A stretch of DNA of 64,000 bases from Candidimonas humi (lineage in GTDB: Bacteria > Pseudomonadota > Gammaproteobacteria > Burkholderiales > Burkholderiaceae_B). Below the pieces are notes generated by a model. That model made no database searches and was not told where the DNA came from. It saw nothing but the letters and a program-made list of their open reading frames with translations. Positions 29,672-36,919 of this stretch are shown one piece after another; the stretch's first letter is position 1; the number at the start of each line of letters is the position of its first letter. Where the stretch lies: contig NZ_JAHTBN010000001.1 in assembly GCF_019166065.1 (NCBI RefSeq), positions 434,001 to 498,000 of the forward strand, written 5' to 3'. Both the position numbers and the translations under genes were made by a program.

Positions 29672-30466
29672 TCAGCCGAGCAGCAGCGCGTCGTCCGACA
29701 GCTTTTCGCCGCGCACGCGCTCGAACATGGCCAGCAGATCGGGCACGTCCATGCCCTTGCGCTCATCGCCCGACACGTCCAGCACCACATTGCCCTGGTG
29801 CAGCATGACGGTGCGCTGGCCCACGTCCAGGGCCTGGCGCATGCTGTGCGTGACCATCATGGTGGTGAGCCGGCTTTCCTCGACGATGCGCACGGTCAGG
29901 TTCAAGACGAAATCGGCAGTGCGGGGGTCGAGCGCGGCGGTATGCTCGTCCAGCAGCAGGATACGCGAAGGCTGTAGGGCGGCCATGAGCAGGCTCACGG
30001 CCTGGCGCTGGCCGCCCGAGAGCAAGCCGATGCGGTCGGTGAGGCGGTTTTCCAGGCCCAGCCCCAGGATCGCCAGGCGCTCGCGGAATTCCTCGCGCAT
30101 GGGCTTCTTGACCGCCAGCGACAGCCCGCGGCGCCGGCCGCGGCTGTAGGCCAGCGCCATGTTTTCTTCGATGCTGAGGTTTTCGCAGGTGCCCGCCATG
30201 GGGTCCTGGAACACGCGCGCGACTTGCGTCGCTCTGGCCCATACGGGCTTGCGCGTCACGTCCTGGCCGTTGATAAGTATCGTGCCGCTATCTATGGGTA
30301 AATCGCCCGAAACGGCGTTCAAGAAGGTCGATTTGCCTGCGCCGTTCGAACCGATCACGGTGACGAACTGGCCCTGGGGTATGTCCAGCGACATGCCGCG
30401 CAGCGCCCGGGTTTCGATGGGGGTGCCGGCGTTGAAGGTGATGTTGATGTCTTTTGCGCTCAGCAT
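29672..30466 (-). CDS. ABC transporter ATP-binding protein (TrpZ-like)
   Basis: 264-residue ATPase of an import system. Walker A is GSNGAGKST, the signature is LSGGQRQ, and Walker B is ILLLDEHTAALD, the DEHTAALD variant found in the TrpXYZ-type family. The gene starts 1 nt from the permease stop, so they are cotranscribed. Partners are the permease (30468-31358) and the binding protein (31698-32672). Substrate not determinable: homologous systems have been linked to tryptophan in streptococci, but the proteobacterial ones are mostly unassigned. Confidence 0.92.
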   Translation of the reverse strand: MLSAKDINITFNAGTPIETRALRGMSLDIPQGQFVTVIGSNGAGKSTFLNAVSGDLPIDSGTILINGQDVTRKPVWARATQVARVFQDPMAGTCENLSIEENMALAYSRGRRRGLSLAVKKPMREEFRERLAILGLGLENRLTDRIGLLSGGQRQAVSLLMAALQPSRILLLDEHTAALDPRTADFVLNLTVRIVEESRLTTMMVTHSMRQALDVGQRTVMLHQGNVVLDVSGDERKGMDVPDLLAMFERVRGEKLSDDALLLG

Positions 30467-30467
30467 G

Positions 30468-31358
30468 TCAGCGTCCCCTCTTGCCGCGCAGGCGCTTCTT
30501 GACCAGCGGTATCACCAGCGCGATCGTCACCAGCACGGCGGTCACGAGGTTCAGGTCCTGGGCCTGCAGGCCTATGAAGTCGGCATTCAGGGCCAGGGCT
30601 ATGAAGAAGCGGTAAAGCACCGCGCCGACTATCACCGCCAGCGTCACAATCACCAGGCGGCGCGAAGGCATTACGCTCTCGCCCACGATCACCGCAGCCA
30701 GGCCGATGACGATGGTGCCTATGCCCATGGATATGTCCGAACCGCCCTGCGACTGCGCGAACAAGGCCCCCGCCAGCGCCACCAGCGCATTGGAAATGGC
30801 CATGCCGCCGAGGATCATGTTGCCGGTGGCCACGCCCTGCGAACGCGCCATGCGCGGATTCGAGCCCGTGGCGCGCATGGCCAGCCCCATCTGGGTCGAG
30901 AAGAACCAGTCGAGTATGAACTTGATCGCGATCACCAGCACCAGCAGCAGCAAGGGCCGCGCCACATAGTCGCTCAGGCCCGGCGGCTGCAGCACCGTGA
31001 ACACCGTGGGGTTGTTGATCAGCGGCACATTGGGCTTGCCCATGATGCGCAGGTTCACGGAATACAGGGCGATCATCATCAGGATGCTGGCCAGCAGATC
31101 CATGATCTTGAGCCTGACATTGAGCCAGCCGGTAATGGCGCCCGCCAGCGCGCCGGCCAATATCGCCGCCAGCGTCGAGGTAAAGGGATCGATGCCCGCG
31201 CTGATGAGCGTGGCGGCGACCGCGCCGCCAAGCGGAAAGCTGCCGTCGACCGTCAGGTCGGGGAAGTTGAGCATGCGAAAGGAAATCAGCACGCCCAGCG
31301 CCACCAGCCCGAATATCAGGCCGATTTCAAAGGCGCCCCAAAGGGAATAAATAGACAT
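30468..31358 (-). CDS. ABC transporter permease, branched-chain/TrpY type
   Basis: 296-residue membrane protein with about eight to nine hydrophobic segments, of the LivH-related permease superfamily (RMLNFPDLTVDGSFPLGGAVAA is the family N-terminal block). Only one permease gene is present, so a homodimer is likely. It probably imports the ligand of the PF04392-type binding protein encoded upstream. Between that gene and this one lie 339 nt with a 14-bp repeat array, an unusually long gap inside a transporter operon. Confidence 0.92.
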   Translation of the reverse strand: MSIYSLWGAFEIGLIFGLVALGVLISFRMLNFPDLTVDGSFPLGGAVAATLISAGIDPFTSTLAAILAGALAGAITGWLNVRLKIMDLLASILMMIALYSVNLRIMGKPNVPLINNPTVFTVLQPPGLSDYVARPLLLLVLVIAIKFILDWFFSTQMGLAMRATGSNPRMARSQGVATGNMILGGMAISNALVALAGALFAQSQGGSDISMGIGTIVIGLAAVIVGESVMPSRRLVIVTLAVIVGAVLYRFFIALALNADFIGLQAQDLNLVTAVLVTIALVIPLVKKRLRGKRGR

Positions 31359-31613
31359 GAAGGAATAAAGATGGGTTCACACTAGAGCGAGCGCCCATTT
31401 TAGTGTGAACGGGCCTCGGAGCTGAAACAGGACGTATGTGCGGACGGTATCGCGGTCGGCACAGGGAGGATATATCGGCATGGGCGCGGGCGCCGGTATC
31501 GGGCCCGGTGTGGACAGGGCCGCCAGCATATGCCGGCGCCGGGCGTCACCGGGGAACATGGAGGCGGCGCCTCGCCGGCTGGGCCTTGCGCCCGGCTGCC
31601 GGCGATACCGGCC
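31359..31613 (-). other. Intra-operon spacer without a gene
   Basis: GC-rich spacer between permease and binding-protein genes, continuing from the 14-bp repeats. Frames on both strands are short and have no recognisable product. No terminator with a T-run and no clear promoter were seen. Confidence 0.5.
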
Positions 31614-31697
31614 AGGCGGCCGCACCTAAGGGGCCACACCTGCGCAGCCCGACCTAGGCGGCCCCATCTAGGCGGCCCCACCTGCGCGGCCCGACCT
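31614..31697 (-). repeat. Six 14-bp degenerate tandem repeats after the binding-protein stop
   Basis: Six units of 13-15 bp end in ACCT or ATCT on the plus strand: 31614-31628, 31629-31641, 31642-31655, 31656-31669, 31670-31683 and 31684-31697. In the direction of transcription the unit reads roughly AGGTSGGGCCGCSY. The array begins immediately after the TAA stop of the substrate-binding-protein gene. Copies differ at several positions, so the array is old rather than freshly expanded. Confidence 0.75.
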
Positions 31698-32672
31698 TTA
31701 CTGCACGACCTTGGCGGCGGACTTGATGAAGGCTTCGGACAGCGTGACGCCCTGCTTCTTGGCGGCGCCGGGATTGACGTACAGCTCGAGCTTGTGGCTG
31801 GTCTCGGAGGCTATGGTGCCCGGCTTGGTGCCCTTGAGTATCTTGACGACCATCTCGCCGGTCTGCACGCCCAGGTCGTGATAGTTCACGCCCAGGGCGG
31901 CGATGGCGCCGCGCTTGACGCTGTCGGTGTCCGAAGCGATAAGAGGAATCTTGGCGTCGTTGCCGACCTTGACCAGCGATTCATAGGCCGAGACCACGTT
32001 GTTGTCGGTATTGGTGTAGATGACGTCGACCTTGCCGATCAGGCTGCGCGCTGCGGCGCCGACGTCGACTGTACGCGAAGCGGTGGCCTCGACCAGCGAC
32101 AGGCCGGCAGCCGGCAGCAGCTTGCGCAGGCGCTGCACCACTACTACCGAATTGGCCTCGCCCGGGTTGTACACCATGCCTACCCGCTTGGCCTTGGGCA
32201 CCACCTGCTTGATCAGTTCGATCTGTTTTTCCAGCGCCAGCGCATCGGACACGCCCGTGACGTTGGTGCCCGACGGGCCCAGCGTCTTGACCAGTTGCGC
32301 GGCGACCGGGTCGGTGATGGCGGAATAGACCACGGGTATGGTCTTGGTGGCAGCCACCACGGCCTGCGCCGAAGGCGTGGAAATGGCGACGATCACGTCG
32401 GGCTTGTCGCCGACATACTTGCGCGCGATCTGGGCGGCTATGGCGGTATTGCCCTGTGCGGTCTGGAATTGCCACTTCAGGCCCGAGGCCTCGGTGTAGC
32501 CCGCCTCGGCCAGCGCTTCCTTGACCCCGTCCTTGACGGCGTCCAGCGCCGGATGCTCGACGATGGAGGTCACCGCCACGGATGCGGGCTGGGCCCACGC
32601 CCCGGCCTGCATGCCGGCGCTCGCGAGTATGGCCGCGCCGAACGCCAGTTTGGTGCGTAGAGAAAACTTCAT
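31698..32672 (-). CDS. ABC transporter substrate-binding protein (TrpX-like, PF04392 type)
   Basis: 324-residue periplasmic protein with a type I signal peptide (MKFSLRTKL ... AGAWAQ, cleavage near residue 27). The fold is a two-lobe binding protein, with the family blocks VAVTSIVEHPALDAV, PDVIVAISTPSAQAV and IPLIASDTDSV. ATG 32672 has AAGGAG 8 nt upstream, which decides it over an in-frame extension. First gene of the importer operon. The ligand is unknown; amino acids such as tryptophan are known for distant homologues. Confidence 0.92.
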   Translation of the reverse strand: MKFSLRTKLAFGAAILASAGMQAGAWAQPASVAVTSIVEHPALDAVKDGVKEALAEAGYTEASGLKWQFQTAQGNTAIAAQIARKYVGDKPDVIVAISTPSAQAVVAATKTIPVVYSAITDPVAAQLVKTLGPSGTNVTGVSDALALEKQIELIKQVVPKAKRVGMVYNPGEANSVVVVQRLRKLLPAAGLSLVEATASRTVDVGAAARSLIGKVDVIYTNTDNNVVSAYESLVKVGNDAKIPLIASDTDSVKRGAIAALGVNYHDLGVQTGEMVVKILKGTKPGTIASETSHKLELYVNPGAAKKQGVTLSEAFIKSAAKVVQ

Positions 32673-32970
32673 GCCAGGCTCCTTGAACAACAATGGATAG
32701 ATGGACGGCGCGGCCTTGCCGTCAGCAAGGCCCGCGGGCCCAAGCGCAAGCCGGGCATGCCGGCCCGGCTGCACGCCCGGCCGCAACCAAACGCACCTGG
32801 CTCCGGCCGCCTTCCCGGGGCTTGCCCGCCCTGCCGCAAACAGGCAGTAAGTCTAGCGCGTTAGTGCAAGCCCTGCCGCAAGGGATATCCCTGCTTGCCT
32901 GGAGACGGGCCGCGGCGCCTCGGGCAGCATGGATGTGGCCTGCGGCACAGGCCTCGCGTACGGACGCCGC

Positions 32971-33747
32971 CTAGACGCGCAGCGCGCCCGCGCCGCCCGC
33001 CAGCAGCGAGCGGGCCCAGCGCAGCGCCGGCAGCCCGTAGCGCGACTGCACCGCCTCGGCGCGCTCGAGGAACTGCCGCACGCTGACATCGAGCAGCGGC
33101 CCCTTGAAGGCCAGCACTACGCGGTTGCCCGCGTCCACCTCGGGCAACTGCAGCACCCGCCCATCGAAGGCCTTGCGGATATTGGCCAGGTTGCGGGGAA
33201 AACTTTCGTGGTCGCCGAACAGGTTTACCGTGACCACGCCGACCTCGGCCAGCGCGGCGCGGCAATCCAGGTAGAACTCGAGCGTATCGCGCACCGGCCC
33301 GCGCGCCTGCGCGTCGTACAAGTCCACCATCAGCGCGGCGCAACTGCCGCGATTGCCGGGCCTGCGGACCCAGAGCGCCGCGTCCTCGTGATCGATGCCC
33401 AGGCGCGGATTGTCATGCAAACGGAAATAGGCGCGGCATATGCCCGTCACGCGCGGGTTCCATTCCGCCACGGCGACTTCGGAGCGCGTATGCCGCAGCA
33501 CATAGCGCAACAGCGATCCGGCGCCCAGCCCCAGGATGCCCACGCGGTCGCTCGCGCCCGGCTCCAGGAACAGCAGCCAGGCCATCATCTGCTGCGTATA
33601 TGCCAGCACCAGTTCCGACGGCCTGGAAATACGCATCGCCCCCTGTATCCATTCCGTGCCGAAATGCAGATAGCGTATGCCGTCGGATTCCGACAAGGTA
33701 GGCTCGTCGCCCGAGGGAGCCCGGGCACCGGGATCAGCGCGGCTCAT
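32971..33747 (-). CDS. Spermidine-synthase-like methyltransferase-fold protein
   Basis: About 258 residues from ATG 33747; frames upstream are open but unlike the family. A Rossmann fold is visible with the SAM-type glycine motif GILGLGAGSLLRYV and acidic EWNP after strand 2, as in SpeE-like aminopropyltransferases. The DLYDAQ segment stands where spermidine synthases have the catalytic DxxD region, but the full putrescine-binding signature is not evident, so a polyamine function is uncertain. It is separated from its neighbours, and the same-strand thiolase ends 124 nt upstream. Confidence 0.7.
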   Translation of the reverse strand: MSRADPGARAPSGDEPTLSESDGIRYLHFGTEWIQGAMRISRPSELVLAYTQQMMAWLLFLEPGASDRVGILGLGAGSLLRYVLRHTRSEVAVAEWNPRVTGICRAYFRLHDNPRLGIDHEDAALWVRRPGNRGSCAALMVDLYDAQARGPVRDTLEFYLDCRAALAEVGVVTVNLFGDHESFPRNLANIRKAFDGRVLQLPEVDAGNRVVLAFKGPLLDVSVRQFLERAEAVQSRYGLPALRWARSLLAGGAGALRV

Positions 33748-33870
33748 GCCGGGCCGCGCTGGGTCGTGGATTTCCGGGACAAGGCCCGAGCCCGGACCCG
33801 CCCGCAAAGTTGAGCACCAGGGCGCGGCGCTGCGTATGCGCGCGGCGCGCAACAAGCATGTGACGGCATG

Positions 33871-35052
33871 CTAGACACGCTCGAAGATCGCCGCTATGCC
33901 CTGGCCGCCGCCTATACACATGGTGACCAGCGCATAGCGGCCGCGCACCCGCTGCAATTCGTACAGGGCCTTGACCGTGATGATGGCGCCCGTGGCGCCG
34001 ATGGGATGGCCCAGGCTGATGCCGCTGCCGTTGGGGTTGACCTTGGCGGGGTCCAGGCCCAGTTCCTTGGTGACCGCGCAGGCCTGCGCCGCGAAAGCCT
34101 CGTTGGCTTCGATGACATCGAGCTGGTCCAGGCTCAGGCCGGCCTTGGCAAGCACCATGCGCGTGGCCGGCACCGGCCCGATGCCCATGTATTTGGGATC
34201 GACCCCGGCATGCGCATAGGCCACCAGCCGCGCCATGGGCATGGCGTTGCTCGCCTTGGCCCGCGAGGCGCTCATCAGCAGCACGGCCGCGGCGCCGTCG
34301 TTCAGGCCCGATGCATTGCCGGCCGTCACCGTGCCGTTTTCCTTGGCGAACACGGGCCGCAACCCAGCAAAGTTCTCGGCGGTGGCGCCTTTGCGCACGT
34401 GCTCGTCCTGGTCGAAGACCACCTCGCCCTTGCGCGTCTTTTGCACGATGGGCAGGATCTGTTCCTTGAAGCGGCCCGCCGCGATGGCAGCCTCGGCGCG
34501 CTGATGAGAGGTCAGCGCCAGCGCGTCCTGGTCGGCGCGCGAAACCTCATATTTGCGGGCCACGTTTTCGGCCGTGACGCCCATGTGCATCTTGTCGAAG
34601 GGGTCGGACAGCGCCCCAGTCATCATGTCCACCAGCACGCTGTCGCCCATGCGCGCGCCCCAGCGCTGCGCAGGTGCGATGTAGGGGGCGCGGCTCATGC
34701 TTTCTGCGCCCGCGCCGATCGCGATGCTGGTATCGCCCAGGCGTATGGCCTGCGCGGCCGAAACGATGGCCTGCAGGCCCGAACCGCACAGGCGATTCAC
34801 GTTGAAGGCCGGGGTTTCCTGAGGCAGGCCGGCGTTCAGCGCCGCCACCCGCGACAAATACATATCGCGCGGCTCGGTGTTGATCACGTGGCCGAACACC
34901 ACATGCCCGACGTCCGGGCCTTCCACTTCGGCGCGGCGCAGCACTTCCCTGACCACCGCAGCCCCCAGGTCGCAAGGCGGCACGTCCTTGAGCCCGCCGC
35001 CGAAATCGCCCACTGCCGTGCGGCAGGCTCCCATCACCAGAACTTCTTCCAT
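33871..35052 (-). CDS. Acetyl-CoA acetyltransferase (thiolase)
   Basis: 393-residue thiolase. The acyl-accepting Cys89 is in NRLCGSGLQA, the His site in GHPIGATGA (about 349) and the second catalytic Cys in MCIGGGQG (about 379). It catalyses either beta-ketoacyl-CoA cleavage or acetoacetyl-CoA formation; the sequence resembles PhaA/BktB/AtoB enzymes. No phaB, phaC or fatty-acid genes are adjacent, so the pathway is open. It is divergent from the ECF sigma gene. Confidence 0.93.
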   Translation of the reverse strand: MEEVLVMGACRTAVGDFGGGLKDVPPCDLGAAVVREVLRRAEVEGPDVGHVVFGHVINTEPRDMYLSRVAALNAGLPQETPAFNVNRLCGSGLQAIVSAAQAIRLGDTSIAIGAGAESMSRAPYIAPAQRWGARMGDSVLVDMMTGALSDPFDKMHMGVTAENVARKYEVSRADQDALALTSHQRAEAAIAAGRFKEQILPIVQKTRKGEVVFDQDEHVRKGATAENFAGLRPVFAKENGTVTAGNASGLNDGAAAVLLMSASRAKASNAMPMARLVAYAHAGVDPKYMGIGPVPATRMVLAKAGLSLDQLDVIEANEAFAAQACAVTKELGLDPAKVNPNGSGISLGHPIGATGAIITVKALYELQRVRGRYALVTMCIGGGQGIAAIFERV

Positions 35053-35198
35053 GGATCCTCCGGAAATCTCGTACCTGAATTCGAATGACTAATCATGCAC
35101 AGCGGCGCTGCGCGGATGCCGGGTCCATCATACCCGAGGCCGGCAAGGGAATTGCCGCCAGCCATAGGCGGCGGATTGATCCCTGGTTTCATATAAAC

Positions 35199-35217
35199 GA
35201 TAATACGAATTATTATC
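35199..35217 (+). promoter_or_regulatory. Fur-like box upstream of the ECF sigma gene
   Basis: 19 bp, GATAATACGAATTATTATC, matching the Fur consensus at 15 of 19 positions and nearly palindromic. It lies 30 nt before the start codon of the sigma factor gene, in a local AT-rich tract (35190-35240). This is the classic arrangement for Fur-repressed iron-starvation sigma factors. Confidence 0.8.
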
Positions 35218-35246
35218 ACTAATTTTATAAAAATTCTTGTAACCGC

Positions 35247-35780
35247 ATGGAGCGAGACGCATCCTCGACGGCCTACCTGGCCGAGCTTTACGCCAGCCAT
35301 CAGCCCCGGCTGCTGCGCCGCATCCGGCGCCAATTGCCCTGCTTGCAAGACGCGGAGGACGTAACCGCCGAAACCTTCGCGCAGGTAGTGCAGATGCCGG
35401 ACGCACGGCAGATCGCCGAACCCGAAGCCTTCCTGACGACCATCGCGCGTCGGCTGGCCATGCGCCTGTGGCGCCGCCGGCGAGTCGAAAACGTCTACCT
35501 GTCGCGCCTGCAAACGATGCCCGAGCACACCTGCCCTTCCGCCGAAGAACAATTGATGGCGATACAGGCGCTGCAACAACTCGACGCCTGGATGCACCGG
35601 CTGCCCATACCCGTGCGCATGGCATTCCTGCTGCGCATGCTCGACGGCCTGGACCACGAAACGATAGCGCGGCGGCTCGGCGTATCCGTGCGCACCGTAG
35701 GCCGCTACCTGCAGCAGGCGACGCTGTGCTGCATCGCCGCCGGTCGCGGGCAAGCGCCAGACCAGGCCACGAACACTTGA
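35247..35780 (+). CDS. ECF sigma factor, FecI-type iron-starvation sigma (BupI-like)
   Basis: 177 residues with sigma region 2 (LYASHQPRLLRRIRRQL ... DAEDVTAETF ... FLTTIARRLA) and region 4 (PVRMAFLLRMLDGLDHETIARRLGVSVRTV) helix-turn-helix. The W/L-rich FxxIAR segment and length fit FecI-like factors. A Fur box sits 30 nt upstream, a FecR-like gene 18 nt downstream and a transducing receptor after it. The layout matches bupI-bupR-bfrZ of B. bronchiseptica as I recall it; a heme system (hurI) is less likely because the receptor lacks heme-receptor motifs. Confidence 0.9.
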   Translation: MERDASSTAYLAELYASHQPRLLRRIRRQLPCLQDAEDVTAETFAQVVQMPDARQIAEPEAFLTTIARRLAMRLWRRRRVENVYLSRLQTMPEHTCPSAEEQLMAIQALQQLDAWMHRLPIPVRMAFLLRMLDGLDHETIARRLGVSVRTVGRYLQQATLCCIAAGRGQAPDQATNT

Positions 35781-35798
35781 ACGCATGAAAACACACCA

Positions 35799-36788
35799 AT
35801 GCACGAGCGCATGAACACCGAAAACGACCCCATCGTCGCCCAGGCTGTCCGCTACGCGATCCTGCTGGACTCGGGCGGCGCCAAGGCCGCCGACCATGCC
35901 GCCTGCGCGGCCTGGCGTGCCTCGTCTCCGAGGCACGAACAGGCCTGGTCCGATGTGCTGCAGCGCCTGCAGGATTGCAGCGCCGGACTGCGCAGCCTGG
36001 CCGACATCGTGCCCGGGCGCAGCCAGGGCCTGCAGGAAATCCTGGCCCAGCCCCGATGTACGCGGCGCACGGTCCTGGCGCTGATGCTGGCGGGCGGTGC
36101 ATCGGCCGGCCTGGCGGCGGCCGGACTGGATCGCGTCACACCCCTGCGCGGACTGCTGGCCGGCTACTCCACCGCAACCGGCGAGCGCCGTACATATCGC
36201 CTGGCCGACGGCAGCGGCCTGATGCTCAATGCCCGCTCCAGCGCCGACATGTCGTATGCCGGCGGCGCCCCCAAGCTGAACCTGCTGCAAGGGCAGGCCT
36301 TGATATCCCCGGCGGCAGCCGCGCCGTTCCGAGTATCCACGCCGCATTGCGAGGCCAGCACCGCCGGCGGCGACACAGGCCGCTTTCTGGTGTCGCGCGG
36401 CACGCGCCACAGCCTGGTCGCAGCCCTGGAACAAGACCTCATCGTCTCGCCCGCGTCCGGCGACTCCTGGCTGCTGCGCGAGGGCCAGGGCTGCCGGCTC
36501 GGCGGCTCGCACGTCCAAATGCTGGACGCCGCGGAAATCCGTGCCCGGGCGGCCTGGCGCCAGGGCCGCCTGGAAGTGCTGGACGAGCCGCTATCCGAAG
36601 TAGTGCGGGCTCTACAGGCGTACCGCCGCGGCATTCTTCATGTGCAGGCCGCCGCCGCGCCGATTCGCGTCCAGGCCGTACTGCCGCTGGACGACACCGA
36701 CCGAGCGCTGGACATGCTGGCCCAGGTCCTGCCGGTGGCCATCACCCGCTACGGCGCTCTCTACGTCGACGTCGCAGCGCGCATTTGA
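35799..36788 (+). CDS. FecR-like transmembrane sigma regulator (BupR-like)
   Basis: 329 residues. The cytoplasmic N-terminal DUF4880 region has the conserved WRASSPRHEQAW block (about 45-56), which binds the sigma factor. One transmembrane segment follows (about 88-108, RTVLALMLAGGASAGLAAAGL) and a periplasmic FecR domain with the YSTATGERRTYRLADGSGL motif. The C-terminal part should contact the STN domain of the receptor encoded next. An alternative ATG at 35811 is four codons in. It passes the ligand signal from receptor to sigma factor. Confidence 0.9.
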   Translation: MHERMNTENDPIVAQAVRYAILLDSGGAKAADHAACAAWRASSPRHEQAWSDVLQRLQDCSAGLRSLADIVPGRSQGLQEILAQPRCTRRTVLALMLAGGASAGLAAAGLDRVTPLRGLLAGYSTATGERRTYRLADGSGLMLNARSSADMSYAGGAPKLNLLQGQALISPAAAAPFRVSTPHCEASTAGGDTGRFLVSRGTRHSLVAALEQDLIVSPASGDSWLLREGQGCRLGGSHVQMLDAAEIRARAAWRQGRLEVLDEPLSEVVRALQAYRRGILHVQAAAAPIRVQAVLPLDDTDRALDMLAQVLPVAITRYGALYVDVAARI

Positions 36789-36919
36789 AACCAAATGTAA
36801 TTATTTGTCCGATTCACTGCTCCGCAGGCACTTGCCTAGATATCGCCCGCATCGAAAGCAGAGTCTCTTTCGGTATGGGCGGCCCCTAGACCCACCCCCG
36901 TGTCCGTACCGGAGCCTAC

